Shown: piece after piece, positions 32,740 to 41,767 of the stretch | Layout: every line of letters starts with the position of its first letter | Numbering within the stretch: position 1 is the stretch's first letter | Assembly (NCBI RefSeq): GCF_046195335.1 | Contig: NZ_CP176093.1 | Source: Methanospirillum lacunae | Lineage (GTDB): Archaea; Halobacteriota; Methanomicrobia; Methanomicrobiales; Methanospirillaceae | Reading direction: 5' to 3' (one strand) | DNA: 64,000 nt | Translations under genes and position numbers: made by a program | Notes under the pieces: generated by a model | Databases searched by the model: none | Seen by the model: only the letters and a program-made list of their open reading frames with translations | Told to the model about the DNA's origin: nothing

Positions 32740-34681
32740 TTCTTCTCACCTGTTTCTCTCTCTGGGCCTGGTACTCTTTGAAGATTCCATCGATCATGGC
32801 TTCACTCTGCTGTCTTCTAAATTCATCCAGACCGTCCTGCCAGATTTTCATAGCTTCATAAAGCTGGTCGGGGTCGCAGGATCCAAAATCACCTTTGATA
32901 CTAACCGGCACTGATGCTCCGGGAATAACCGGGAGTTCCTCAGCATAGGAGAGATCAAGCAATTCTTCCGGGATTGAACCGGTAGAACGTTCTCCTATAA
33001 TGAGTGCACCTATACCTGCCTGGCTCAGATCGTGAATATTGTTTTTTCCCCATATTCCCGGAGTTCTGACCTGCAGAATGTCACCACTTTTAAGGCCTAT
33101 TCGTTCGTTTACCGATCTGATACTTTCACGAGAGAGATCAACGATTACCTTGACTGCCTGAAGATCTTCATTTGGACTACCATTCTCAACTTCTTTCATC
33201 CTCTTGAGCCGCTTGTGAAGTTTTTTATTATTTTTCTCCTCAAATCGCACTCTCTTTTTAAGATTCTCGATGATGAGATCCCTTCTGGCTATTTCAGGAT
33301 TGACATTTATCTGACGGATTTTATGGGATTTAAGATTTTTATTCTCACCTTTTAGTTTCCGGTTCTCATCTTTGAGCCCTTCAATGTCCTTTTGGAGCTC
33401 ACTTATCAAAGATCTGAGATCTTTTACCTGCCCGTCGAGAATCCTGACTCGTTCGTCTGATGAGTCGAGTGTTATATCAGGCTTTTTTGTCTTGATGGTC
33501 TGGCGATCTTCATGTAGTGTTCCAAGAATCTGCTCCAGAGACTGGCCCCTGATTATCCCGGCTTTGATCTCATCCAAGTCAACACCGGGAGGAACTCGTT
33601 TCAATATGCTTGTGAACTTGTGTTTCCAGAAGCGGGATGCCTCAATTGCTGCAGTCAGGGCATCGCGTTCATGGTCATTGCCATATCCGTACTTTCCAGC
33701 AAGTTCATACTTTGTCTCAACGCTGATATCCTGCCTGGGTATGTGTGCCACAGCCTGGAAGGCGCGTCGTATCTTTTCAACTGAGAAGGGCATCGGGGAT
33801 ACATCTGTAGCAATGATGATCGGCTTTCCAATTTCATAGAGAAATTCGATAACATCGCCCATGTTCATCTGACGGGAACTGTGAACCTTGATGAGTTCAC
33901 CATTCAGGTCTAGGGCGGCTATCCCCACCGTTGTACCTGGATCAATCCCTACGATAAGATACCGGGGCTTCGTATTAAGTGGCCTGAACTGAATACGTTC
34001 AAGGCGTTTTCCAGATATTCTAACCTGGACATCCCCTCCTCTTGAGGTGGGGATCCGGACATCCTCGCGTTTCTCCCGAACGTGAAAGACCACCCGGGAG
34101 ACTCCCCCGAATGCCTTGAACTCTTTCTTCCAGAAGTTTAGGCCTGCACTCTGCAGTTCGTGTTCTATATCCCTGGCATAGGTGAGCACATTTCCATGGA
34201 TCTTTCGGGCATACCGGTTCTGGCTCCATCCTCCTTTTCCTGGTGACCGGTTCCGTGAGACAACAATTTCAGTCTCGTTCTCAAATGCTATCACCTCAAC
34301 CCCGGCTCCCTGAGAGGCGACCAGTGCAATAGCCCGCGCCTCTGCGTAGGGGTCAAACCGGTTGAAGGTGATGTTGAACCTCGCTGCAACCTGGATAAGG
34401 CCGGTCTGCTTCTCTCCCCCGGTTACTGAAACAAACCTGGTCTGTGGGGGGAGTTGTTCGATAAACCGGTAGACATCCTGAGTATGTGGTGCCACTTCCT
34501 GAATGCTGTCAACAGCAAGGATTTCAGGCCGGTGCCGGTGTACGAGACGCATGAGTCTAAAAAGAGAGACACTCTCCTCACTGGTAACCTTCCCATCAAG
34601 GACAGTAACAAGAGCATATTTGGGAGCAATTGTCCGCGACCGGGTTGATCCCCTGATGATATCTATCCCGAAAACCTTCAC
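32732..34681 (-). CDS. DUF460 RNase H-fold protein with coiled coil
   Basis: An archaeal protein of 649 residues. It has an N-terminal RNase H-like stretch (VFGIDIIRG), a second RuvC/RNase H-type motif (VGIDPGTTVGIAALDLNGE) around residue 240 with the acidic residue needed for metal binding, and a basic coiled coil from about 405 to 500 (KDENRKLKGENKNLKSH). The C-terminal 130 residues form a further small domain. The family is conserved in archaea and thought to act on nucleic acid, but no function is established. It overlaps rio2 by 4 nt upstream and thiL by 8 nt downstream; the RIO2 link hints at ribosome maturation. Confidence 0.88.
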   Translation of the reverse strand: MKVFGIDIIRGSTRSRTIAPKYALVTVLDGKVTSEESVSLFRLMRLVHRHRPEILAVDSIQEVAPHTQDVYRFIEQLPPQTRFVSVTGGEKQTGLIQVAARFNITFNRFDPYAEARAIALVASQGAGVEVIAFENETEIVVSRNRSPGKGGWSQNRYARKIHGNVLTYARDIEHELQSAGLNFWKKEFKAFGGVSRVVFHVREKREDVRIPTSRGGDVQVRISGKRLERIQFRPLNTKPRYLIVGIDPGTTVGIAALDLNGELIKVHSSRQMNMGDVIEFLYEIGKPIIIATDVSPMPFSVEKIRRAFQAVAHIPRQDISVETKYELAGKYGYGNDHERDALTAAIEASRFWKHKFTSILKRVPPGVDLDEIKAGIIRGQSLEQILGTLHEDRQTIKTKKPDITLDSSDERVRILDGQVKDLRSLISELQKDIEGLKDENRKLKGENKNLKSHKIRQINVNPEIARRDLIIENLKKRVRFEEKNNKKLHKRLKRMKEVENGSPNEDLQAVKVIVDLSRESIRSVNERIGLKSGDILQVRTPGIWGKNNIHDLSQAGIGALIIGERSTGSIPEELLDLSYAEELPVIPGASVPVSIKGDFGSCDPDQLYEAMKIWQDGLDEFRRQQSEAMIDGIFKEYQAQREKQVRRNG

Positions 34682-35535
34682 CCGATCACGCTGCTTCTGA
34701 GTTCATCAGGATCAATCTTCATCTGGTACTTCCTCTGGAAAAACTGGCAGACGGTTCTGATATCATGATCAAGAATCTCTTCTGCGTTTGGATGATCTGG
34801 TGCCACCCACTGAGGCCAGTCGATGATAACTGGTTTCTCCCCGTCAGTCATGATATTATATTCTGATAAATCTCCATGGACAAACCCGAGTTTATACGCT
34901 TTTGTGATACCTTCAATGATCTCATCAAAGAATTTTCCAGGTTCGGCTAGTGTCACAACGTTAAGGTTTGCGCCAGCGATATGGGACATCACAACAACAT
35001 TACGGTTCATCAGGAGGGGAACCGGTACAGAGACCGTCCGATGCAGGGTTGAGAGGGCGATATACTCCTGTTCGGCTGATAGGTGTGAGGCAAAGATCCA
35101 GGGGCAGTGTCCCTTGTCTGGAAGGAATCCCCTGGATCGCTGGACAGTCTTGAATGATCGCTGTCCGACCCGGTGAAACTTAAGAATGACCGGCCCGGTT
35201 CCGATCGCTTCATACACAAGCGACTCTTTTCCCTCACCAACGAGCGTTCCAAGTGCTGATATTGTTCCTTTTTTGGCGAGATGGTTGACTGCGAGCGTGT
35301 CATATCCGTTGTATAGTAGACAGTAACTAGGGTATGGAATCTGGGTGAATTTGATCATCCCTTTATCTACAAGTCTCCTGACCCTGTAATTCACCTCACT
35401 TGCAGAAAGCCTGGAGTTTTTTGTTAGTTCTTCGACCGGAACCCAGTCATATCTGCTCATGAGAAACTCAAGTGACTGGAGAACTCTGAGATCATACTTG
35501 TGAAGAGACCTGACATCGTCAGCCGAAAGATGCAT
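34678..35535 (-). CDS. rio2: RIO2 serine/threonine protein kinase
   Basis: Atypical kinase/ATPase for small ribosomal subunit maturation. The 285 residues start with a winged-helix domain (LEFLMSRYDWVPVEELTKNS), followed by the nucleotide loop GEGKESLVYEA, the catalytic HGDLSEYNIM and the metal-binding IDWPQWV. The length matches archaeal Rio2. It heads a three-gene operon with DUF460 and thiL. The ATG lies 50 nt from a divergent gene. Confidence 0.95.
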   Translation of the reverse strand: MHLSADDVRSLHKYDLRVLQSLEFLMSRYDWVPVEELTKNSRLSASEVNYRVRRLVDKGMIKFTQIPYPSYCLLYNGYDTLAVNHLAKKGTISALGTLVGEGKESLVYEAIGTGPVILKFHRVGQRSFKTVQRSRGFLPDKGHCPWIFASHLSAEQEYIALSTLHRTVSVPVPLLMNRNVVVMSHIAGANLNVVTLAEPGKFFDEIIEGITKAYKLGFVHGDLSEYNIMTDGEKPVIIDWPQWVAPDHPNAEEILDHDIRTVCQFFQRKYQMKIDPDELRSSVIG

Positions 35536-35584
35536 TAGCTTATGGGTTTATGGCAGAGAATAGTTAAGACTGATTGGGATTCTT

Positions 35585-36244
35585 ATGCAGTGTGACCGGT
35601 GCAGGATGCCTGCCGTCTTATATCAGAGTTATTCAGGGCGGCACTTGTGCGCTGACCACCTCTGTACTGATATCGTATCAAGGGCAAAGCGTGTGATCAG
35701 ACAGAATCACTGGCTGGTCAGGGGAGATCGGATTGGTTTTTTTGAAGGTATGCGGGGTAGTGAACCCTTGTTTGTATTTCTTGAAAACCTCTTGAATAAT
35801 AGGTCTGATGTGGGTCTCATCAGGTTAATTCTTCCTGATTCCGCCACTCTGAATGAACCTGTTCCTTTGCAGGCGCTGTCAGATATTGCAATAAAGGCCG
35901 GGGTAACACGGATTGCTCTTTCTGATACTACAGAAGACATTGCAGTCAGGACTCTTGATGCCCTTTTCAGTGATAAGGTAGATCTTCTCCTGAATGGGGA
36001 TCATCCTAACTTATCAATTCCCGTTATGCTTCCCTTCAGAGAGATTCCGGATAAAGAACTGCAACTGTTTGCAGATCATTATGGAGTATCGGTTCGTGGG
36101 TTAGAATATCAGGAATATCATCTGATTTCTCTTGAAAAATCTCTTCGGACACTTCTTGGAGAGTTTACGGCAGGTCACCCCTCCGCTCCCCATGCCATGC
36201 GACATTATCATGATAACCTCCTGTTCCTTACCAGTGAAGACTGA
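35585..36244 (+). CDS. Degenerate TtuA/Ncs6-like protein lacking the PP-loop
   Basis: A 219-residue protein. The N-terminal 45 residues match the zinc-finger start of the TtuA/Ncs6/Ctu1 tRNA thiolation enzymes: C3 and C6 (CDRC), then a basic helix after LCADHLC. Where true members have the ATP-pyrophosphatase loop SGGKDS, this protein reads FFEGMRGSEP (residues about 52-61), so ATP adenylation should be lost. The rest keeps a Rossmann-like alternation (LIRLILPDS, KAGVTRIALSDTT, VDLLLNGDHPNL) but not the Fe-S cysteines. It is also about 80 residues shorter than TtuA. It lies 41 nt before nadE, so the two may be co-transcribed. Function unknown; possibly a regulatory or structural paralogue. 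Confidence 0.75.
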   Translation: MQCDRCRMPAVLYQSYSGRHLCADHLCTDIVSRAKRVIRQNHWLVRGDRIGFFEGMRGSEPLFVFLENLLNNRSDVGLIRLILPDSATLNEPVPLQALSDIAIKAGVTRIALSDTTEDIAVRTLDALFSDKVDLLLNGDHPNLSIPVMLPFREIPDKELQLFADHYGVSVRGLEYQEYHLISLEKSLRTLLGEFTAGHPSAPHAMRHYHDNLLFLTSED

Positions 36245-36285
36245 TACCTTTTTTACTCCCTGTGGGAAGTGGTATACTGGTGCTT

Positions 36286-37029
36286 ATGCCGGATTGTTCT
36301 GATATCGCAGATCAGATCTCTGATCTTCTTCGGGCAACATTGAAAAAATCGCATGCCAGTGGTTATGTCGTCGGTTTATCCGGTGGTGTTGACTCAGCGG
36401 TGGTGGCTGCCCTCTGCACCCGAGCTGTAGGTTCATCCCAGGTGCTCGGAATATATATGCCAAGTGATGTCACTCCTCCAGTGGATGGAGCTGATGTTGC
36501 TACACTTGCCAGGGTCCTCTCAATACAGGTTGAGACCATTCCTATTGGCAAAATCGTAGATCAATACCGGATGATTCCCGGATTTGTTGAGTCCAACTAT
36601 CTTATCGGCAACCTGATGGCCCGTACCAGGATGGCAGTACTCTATTATGTTGCAAATCGCGATTCATTCCTTGTCTGTGGGACATCAAACAGAACTGAGT
36701 TTCTCCTTGGATATTGTACAAAACATGGCGACAATGCAGCAGATGTCCAGCCCATAGTCCACCTGCTCAAGACAGATGTGTGGGATCTCGCCCGGTTTCT
36801 CGGTGTTCCTGACTCGATAATCTCCAGGGCACCATCTGCGGGCCTCTGGCATGGCCAGACCGATGAAGATGAACTTGGAATCTGTTATGCCGAAATCGAT
36901 GCTGCGATTAAAAGTTTAGATAAGAGTGGATGGAGCCCTGTATCGGAGACTGAAAAAAAAGTTGCAGCCCGGTGTGCGTCTTCCTTACACAAACAGAATC
37001 CTGCACCGAGTCTGCTTAATCAGGTGTAG
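36286..37029 (+). CDS. nadE: NH3-dependent NAD+ synthetase
   Basis: Amidates nicotinate adenine dinucleotide to NAD+. The 247-residue protein has the PP-loop SGGVDSAVVAALC, the TSNRTEFLLGYCTKHGD block that binds substrate, and a C-terminal PSAGLWHGQTDEDELG, all family features; there is no glutaminase domain, so it uses ammonia. ATG 36286 has GGTG 5 nt upstream and is preferred over a GTG at 36262. Its stop overlaps the end of pgi on the opposite strand by 10 nt. Confidence 0.94.
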   Translation: MPDCSDIADQISDLLRATLKKSHASGYVVGLSGGVDSAVVAALCTRAVGSSQVLGIYMPSDVTPPVDGADVATLARVLSIQVETIPIGKIVDQYRMIPGFVESNYLIGNLMARTRMAVLYYVANRDSFLVCGTSNRTEFLLGYCTKHGDNAADVQPIVHLLKTDVWDLARFLGVPDSIISRAPSAGLWHGQTDEDELGICYAEIDAAIKSLDKSGWSPVSETEKKVAARCASSLHKQNPAPSLLNQV

Positions 37030-37724
37030 AGATAGAGTCCGGGGTAGAGATCCTCAAACTCACGGGGATGATTGAGGAATCTGAGCCTCATGACATCCCC
37101 TACCAGATCGTATAAACTCTTGTCAGGGAAGGGTTCAGGGAGATGAGTACCGGTTGCATCAACAATTCTGATATCTGGAATGTCTGCAGGGTATGCCGGA
37201 TTCTTCTTCATGCCCCCGTCTGAAAAGATGTAGTATGCTCCCCCTTTCAGCTCTTCATATGGCAGGTACTGGCTTGCAAACGCAGATGATACCAAATTTG
37301 CCATGGTGAGGGTCTCCATTGTCGGGTTGACTGTGATGTGCCCATATCCTGGTGGTATCAGGATGAGATCCCCTTTTTCTGCTCTGACTAGCACAATATC
37401 TGAAAGGTCGCGCTTTTGTAACAGGTAATATGCTGCTCCTTCTAGAACTTCATATATCTCGGGGTAAGCGAGGCCGTCTGGGGAGAGAGGGTGGTAATGG
37501 CCCTTGGTTTTTATCCATTCCTTGCAGATGGTGCGGGAGGGAATACGGGTAACATCGTACCTGATCTGCTGTACATCAAACCATTCTTTATCTGAATTAT
37601 TACGACATACCCCACGGTACATCTCATACAGTGGTCCTTCACAGACACAGGAAGGATCTGCCAGTACAGAACGGATCTCAGCCCCTGACCTGATATCCGG
37701 GTTATTGAGCGGCAGGTCTATCAT
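37020..37724 (-). CDS. pgi: Cupin-type glucose-6-phosphate isomerase
   Basis: Archaeal phosphoglucose isomerase (cPGI), a metal-dependent cupin not related to the bacterial enzyme. The cupin motif is KTKGHYHPLSPDGLAYPEIYEVLEG-type: the histidines GHYHP and the glutamate in EIYEV bind the metal, and the second motif is PPGYGHITVN. The 234 residues are somewhat longer than the 190 of minimal cPGI because of a C-terminal extension (from about 190) with an LPEPFPDKSLYDL segment. It faces nadE tail to tail. Confidence 0.9.
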   Translation of the reverse strand: MIDLPLNNPDIRSGAEIRSVLADPSCVCEGPLYEMYRGVCRNNSDKEWFDVQQIRYDVTRIPSRTICKEWIKTKGHYHPLSPDGLAYPEIYEVLEGAAYYLLQKRDLSDIVLVRAEKGDLILIPPGYGHITVNPTMETLTMANLVSSAFASQYLPYEELKGGAYYIFSDGGMKKNPAYPADIPDIRIVDATGTHLPEPFPDKSLYDLVGDVMRLRFLNHPREFEDLYPGLYLYT

Positions 37725-37770
37725 TATATATCATCCTCGTACGTGGGAGTATAAATGTCCTTTGAAGTAT

Positions 37771-38517
37771 TTACATGTCAGTGATGAATTCCATACGTGA
37801 TATATCTGTTACGCCCTTCATTGCCTGCATCCTTACGTGAACACCCTCTTCTCGCAGTGCAGCAATCCAGTTTGTTCCTCCGAGAGCTGCTACGCCCATG
37901 TACTGTGGATCAACTGCAACACCAAGACATGGAGTATTGGGCAGCCCGAGATCAAGAATGCCTGTAAAATAACTCTCACTGAGTTCTTCAAGAACCTCTT
38001 CAACCTTGTCTTCAGCCTCCATATGGCATTCCCTGATGTTACCAAGCAGGCTTCCTGTTCCTGTCTCCATGACATCAAGAACAGAGGTGATCTCCTGTGA
38101 TATCAGTACCTGCAGGGGGTCGATGGTTGTGGATTCATACTTGATCAAGTGGGTAAACCTGCGTGGGATGTTATCAATCACCTCGACTACCCCTCCTCCA
38201 ACCGGGTTAAACGGGATTCCTCTTTTGACCAGGAGTCCATCAAGAGTGGTGCTGCAAAGCGTGAGAAGACCACATTGACCTGAAGGAATTGTATACCCGT
38301 CGTTATCCTCGCCCTCATTGAGCACTCTTATCAGGCCGCTTGGTGAGACCCCGGCTTCGCAGGTAGCCCTGAACACTGAAAGAGCGTAATCGAGATCCTC
38401 TTTGTGAATAAGTGAGAGGTTATAGACCACCGTCCCGGTCCCTTTTGCAGGTTCAAAGGTGACCTGCATGGCATAATCCTCGATCCGATGGCTGACAAAC
38501 CTGAGAGGATCGCTCAT
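37771..38517 (-). CDS. NrpR-type regulatory (DUF128) domain protein without HTH
   Basis: A 248-residue protein consisting of one NrpR regulatory domain (GTVVYNLSLI, the GSLLGNIRE block, GILDLGLPNTPCLGVAVDP). Full NrpR repressors of nitrogen-fixation genes carry an N-terminal winged helix; none is visible here. In several methanogens NrpR is split into two polypeptides, one with the DNA-binding domain and one with only a regulatory domain (NrpRII-like), and this fits the second kind. It would sense 2-oxoglutarate and act through a partner encoded elsewhere. Name inferred from domain content. Confidence 0.82.
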   Translation of the reverse strand: MSDPLRFVSHRIEDYAMQVTFEPAKGTGTVVYNLSLIHKEDLDYALSVFRATCEAGVSPSGLIRVLNEGEDNDGYTIPSGQCGLLTLCSTTLDGLLVKRGIPFNPVGGGVVEVIDNIPRRFTHLIKYESTTIDPLQVLISQEITSVLDVMETGTGSLLGNIRECHMEAEDKVEEVLEELSESYFTGILDLGLPNTPCLGVAVDPQYMGVAALGGTNWIAALREEGVHVRMQAMKGVTDISRMEFITDM

Positions 38518-38576
38518 AACTCAGTTAATCCGGTATAAAGATAGAAAAATATTCTTTTTTATGAGTGGATCTGTAT

Positions 38577-39524
38577 ATGATGGAACAGAGGATCAGGGAA
38601 AAAGCAGTCAAGGCGATTTCTGATATTCTGAAGTCAGCAGGATATGATGTACATCACGCATCCCCGCCGATTGACCTTTCAGCCGTGTCAGGCAGTACTT
38701 TTCTGGTTGTTGTCTGTTCAGATGATCAGGAGGAGGTAACCCGGTTCTCAGAGACCGAGTATACCGTTAAGGGTGAAAAAGGGGAAAAGATATGCGAGAA
38801 ACTGCTCGTTACCTTTGATCCCAGTATCGAGGCGCCGGACTGTATTGTCTGGTATGCCGAAGAATTTGCCAGATACGCCGGTGAGGCGATCCTCTCACGT
38901 GTTATCGGCAGGCAGCTTCTTCTTCAGCTTGGTGACTCGGGCGCTCCTGTGCGCAGTCACGAGTACTCTGATGACCAGGCCGGAAACAGTATAAAGATCC
39001 CGCACTTGCCGGTCCGCGTCCACCGTGAAGAAGCTGAAGATAAAGCCGGAGTTCCCGGGGTTGCGACTCTAAAGTTCCTTCCGTACTGGCTCTACCGGTA
39101 CACAAGTAGGGGTTCTGGGAAATTCAAGGATCAAGATGTCTCTTTTGATGGATCAGGTGTCGGTGCACTGAACGCAATTAATGGCTCTCTTATAGAGGTT
39201 GATCCTGATACTGTTACCCGCAGGAGCATTCCCCAGGGTTCTGAAGTGATCAGGCATCAGATAGATAAAGAAACCGCAGACGAGAAGATCACAGGGAACT
39301 TAATTACGAGCATGACTCGGAAAGTAAGGGCACGTCAGGTAAAAGGTGATGCCATCTATTACGAGGAGAAGAATGTTGCACCTGAACGGAGCAATATTGC
39401 GCTTGAATTGAGAGAACTCTTCATCCCGATATGGCAGATCAAGGGAAAGAAGATAGTTGAGATTAATGCTCATACAGGAGAGCGACTTCGCGAGCCTATG
39501 GATGACGGGGTAGAGGTCTTCTGA
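38577..39524 (+). CDS. Archaeal protein of unknown function
   Basis: About 315 residues, soluble and mixed alpha/beta. I do not recognise the family. It opens with a charged helix (MEQRIREKAVKAISDILKSA) and a strand pattern (TFLVVVCSDDQEE) reminiscent of restriction-endonuclease-like or nucleotide-sensing folds, has a middle segment KFLPYWLYRYTSRG and a C-terminal part rich in charged strands ending with a basic block (WQIKGKKIVEINAHTGE). ATG 38577 is chosen over the GTG at 38565, which has no ribosome site. Codon use resembles neighbouring core genes. Confidence 0.65.
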   Translation: MMEQRIREKAVKAISDILKSAGYDVHHASPPIDLSAVSGSTFLVVVCSDDQEEVTRFSETEYTVKGEKGEKICEKLLVTFDPSIEAPDCIVWYAEEFARYAGEAILSRVIGRQLLLQLGDSGAPVRSHEYSDDQAGNSIKIPHLPVRVHREEAEDKAGVPGVATLKFLPYWLYRYTSRGSGKFKDQDVSFDGSGVGALNAINGSLIEVDPDTVTRRSIPQGSEVIRHQIDKETADEKITGNLITSMTRKVRARQVKGDAIYYEEKNVAPERSNIALELRELFIPIWQIKGKKIVEINAHTGERLREPMDDGVEVF

Positions 39525-39526
39525 CC

Positions 39527-40012
39527 TCATCGCTTTTCGTCTGCCATCAATTCCCTGAGTCGTGATGAGACTGTTTCAACATGGCCTTTCACTTTGACTT
39601 TGTGCCAAAAATCTTCAATAATTCCGTTTGGGTTTATCAGAAATGTGCTTCGTTCAACACCCATATATTCCCTGCCATACATCTTTTTCAATGTCCAGGC
39701 TCCATAGGCCTCAATAGTATTATGCGAAGGATCTGCGAGCAGGATGAGATGTAGGTCATGTTTTTCAACAAATTTCTGATGGCTCTCCACGGTGTCTGGG
39801 CTGATCCCAACCACCGGTACCCCTATTTCTGAAAGTTCTTCGTACACTGCAGAGAATGCAAGTGCTTCAGCAGTACATGCTGATGTATTGTCCTTTGGGT
39901 AAAAGTAAAGAATAATCCAGGATCCCCGGAAATCAGCATGACTCCGGATTTTTCCATTCTGGTCAGGAAGTGCAAATTCTGGTGCCTTGTCACCGGGAGA
40001 GAGTTGTGGCAT
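39527..40012 (-). CDS. bcp: Bcp/PrxQ-type peroxiredoxin (single cysteine)
   Basis: Thiol peroxidase of 161 residues. The peroxidatic cysteine is C46 in PKDNTSACTAEA (family PxxxT/PGCT). It is the only cysteine in the protein: the resolving cysteine five residues later in many Bcp proteins is absent, so it must be reduced by an external thiol. Other family blocks (VVGISPDTVESHQKF, RSTFLINPNG) are intact. Its start is 41 nt from rlmH on the other strand. Confidence 0.92.
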   Translation of the reverse strand: MPQLSPGDKAPEFALPDQNGKIRSHADFRGSWIILYFYPKDNTSACTAEALAFSAVYEELSEIGVPVVGISPDTVESHQKFVEKHDLHLILLADPSHNTIEAYGAWTLKKMYGREYMGVERSTFLINPNGIIEDFWHKVKVKGHVETVSSRLRELMADEKR

Positions 40013-40053
40013 ATACTTTCAATATGTCACCCCTTTCATACATATCATTCCGG

Positions 40054-40533
40054 ATGCAGATTGATATTTGTGCCATCGGAAAGGTGAAAGAACCATACCT
40101 TCGTGATGGTATCGCTGAATACCTTAAACGCCTTTCAGGATATTGTACAGTTAAAATTGTGGAATTTTCTGAGGAACGGGTAAAAGAGAATGCAAGTGTC
40201 CATGAGATTGAGTCAGCCTGTCAGCAGGAGGGAAAGAACCTGCTCAGGGCTGCCGGTCAGGCGGGGTACCTGATAGCAATGGATCCATCTGGAATTAGTC
40301 TGTCAAGCGAAGGTCTTGCTGGTCTTGTCAAAAGGTGGGAGATAAATGGACCTCATCATATTGCAGTGCTGATTGGGGGTCCGCATGGTTTATCTGATGA
40401 AGTAAGAGATCAGGCTGGACTCCTTCTCTCTCTTTCGCTCATGACTTTTCCTCACCAGATGGCCCGTTTCATCCTTCTTGAACAGATCTACCGGGCATAC
40501 ACAATCAACCGGGGGCTTCCCTACCACCGGTAA
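40054..40533 (+). CDS. rlmH: RlmH-type 23S rRNA (pseudouridine-N3)-methyltransferase
   Basis: SPOUT methyltransferase of 159 residues, the exact usual length when started at ATG 40054 (MQIDICAIGKVKE); the longer reading from 39970 runs into the divergent peroxiredoxin gene. Key motifs: VLIGGPHGLSDEV (SAM-binding knot) and the C-terminal TFPHQMARFILLEQIYRAYTI followed by YHR. RlmH methylates a pseudouridine in helix 69 of 23S rRNA near the decoding centre. It ends 10 nt before the end of the convergent transglutaminase-like gene. Confidence 0.93.
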   Translation: MQIDICAIGKVKEPYLRDGIAEYLKRLSGYCTVKIVEFSEERVKENASVHEIESACQQEGKNLLRAAGQAGYLIAMDPSGISLSSEGLAGLVKRWEINGPHHIAVLIGGPHGLSDEVRDQAGLLLSLSLMTFPHQMARFILLEQIYRAYTINRGLPYHR

Positions 40534-40543
40534 AAAAAGTAGA

Positions 40544-41200
40544 TTACACCAGAACCGGGGGTGCAGAACCTGATCGGTGGACTTGACTGGGAGGGGTCTG
40601 GATCCGGGCTGAGGCATTAATGAATGCGGAGATATCCGGAGATATCTTGAATAAGTGCATAATTTCATCCCAGGGTTCTGGATAGATATGTGGGTCGAGC
40701 CATTCCCCTGGATCTTCCATCTTCGGGTATGCAATCTGTTCAATCCCATAAGGATTGAACTGGGCATCAACACCGGGTTTGTTTCCTCGCGGATCTAGAC
40801 GGAACCAACGCCCATCGTCCTCGATCCATACTGCTGCAAGTCCATGAAGGACGTATGAACCGTCCTCTTTCTTAAGTCTCTGATAGCAGAGTCCTGCAGG
40901 AATTCCAACCGATCTGCAAAGAGACACAAACAGGTGCGATTTTATGAAACAGAGTGCATGACCAGCAGTCATAACCTGAGTGGTTTTCCAAATCAGTTGC
41001 GACTGTCCCGCATCAACAGAATGGGATATTTCGTCCCGTACGTAGGTGTAAAGGCATTGAATCTGTTCGTATTCAGTACTTGTTCCCCGGATCAATTCAC
41101 GTGCACGATTCCGGATTCCAGGATCCGTACAAGATATCACCGGTGAACATGCCAGGTATGGAGTTACCGATACCGGGCGAACGAGTGGGGGGAGAGGCAT
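40544..41200 (-). CDS. Transglutaminase-like domain protein
   Basis: A 218-residue protein with a papain-like transglutaminase core. The catalytic Cys lies in AGHALCFIKSHLF, followed by GIPAGLCYQRL; the His is in LHGLAAVW and the Asp in WFRLDPRGN, giving the Cys-His-Asp triad order. No signal peptide is apparent, so it is cytoplasmic. Such proteins in archaea are probably peptidases or amidases; the substrate is unknown. It is convergent with rlmH and followed upstream by a long intergenic stretch. Confidence 0.86.
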   Translation of the reverse strand: MPLPPLVRPVSVTPYLACSPVISCTDPGIRNRARELIRGTSTEYEQIQCLYTYVRDEISHSVDAGQSQLIWKTTQVMTAGHALCFIKSHLFVSLCRSVGIPAGLCYQRLKKEDGSYVLHGLAAVWIEDDGRWFRLDPRGNKPGVDAQFNPYGIEQIAYPKMEDPGEWLDPHIYPEPWDEIMHLFKISPDISAFINASARIQTPPSQVHRSGSAPPVLV

Positions 41201-41767
41201 GAGTGTTCACCTGATTTTATCTTCCTGACCATCTCTATATCTACTTGTTGATTTCCCTGTTTTGTAGAATGACCGTCCTATTTTTGGTATTCTGGTGATC
41301 CTGTCATCACTTGACCAGAACATCTCGTAATCGATATTTCATAGATACAGTTCAGGATGACACCCTAACATGGTTGTAATATCATCAGAGTTCGAGGGTT
41401 TGGGGGAGATCATTCCCAGGTTGAAGGGTGAATTTGTGAAGGTTTCCCACACACATAGGTCTCTTCTATTATATCGTATGAGCCTTTTTGTTCATTTTTT
41501 ATATGCGCGGAAACCTGCTGTGATGCTGCTATGTCTCTTATTAATCAATGTTCGGTTTGATGATGCGGAGCATATCCGATTAATTATTAAATGATTGTAG
41601 ATTTCGAATTCTCTTATTATGAATAGCTTAGTTGGATTATGCAGAATCCAGGACATTATGTGTACCGTAAAATCATTCCTGATGGCATAATGGGAATTTC
41701 ATACCCTGTTTGGTTCTGACTATTGTCCATAATCGTATCTAGGAATGGAACAAACAATTACAGCAGC
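41201..41767. other. Intergenic region, nothing identified
   Basis: About 570 nt between a divergent pair of genes. No tRNA, repeat or credible ORF was recognised; a 74-codon reading at 41370-41594 has no ribosome site or recognised motif. An in-frame TTG at 41723 could extend the next gene upstream by 15 codons. Confidence 0.4.

Noticed and set aside
37771..38517. Complete NrpR repressor
   Set aside because: There is no winged-helix domain before the regulatory domain, so only the domain protein is called.
41370..41594. A 74-codon reading on the plus strand in the 41.2-41.8 kb gap
   Set aside because: No ribosome site, no recognisable motif and a random composition; treated as non-coding.
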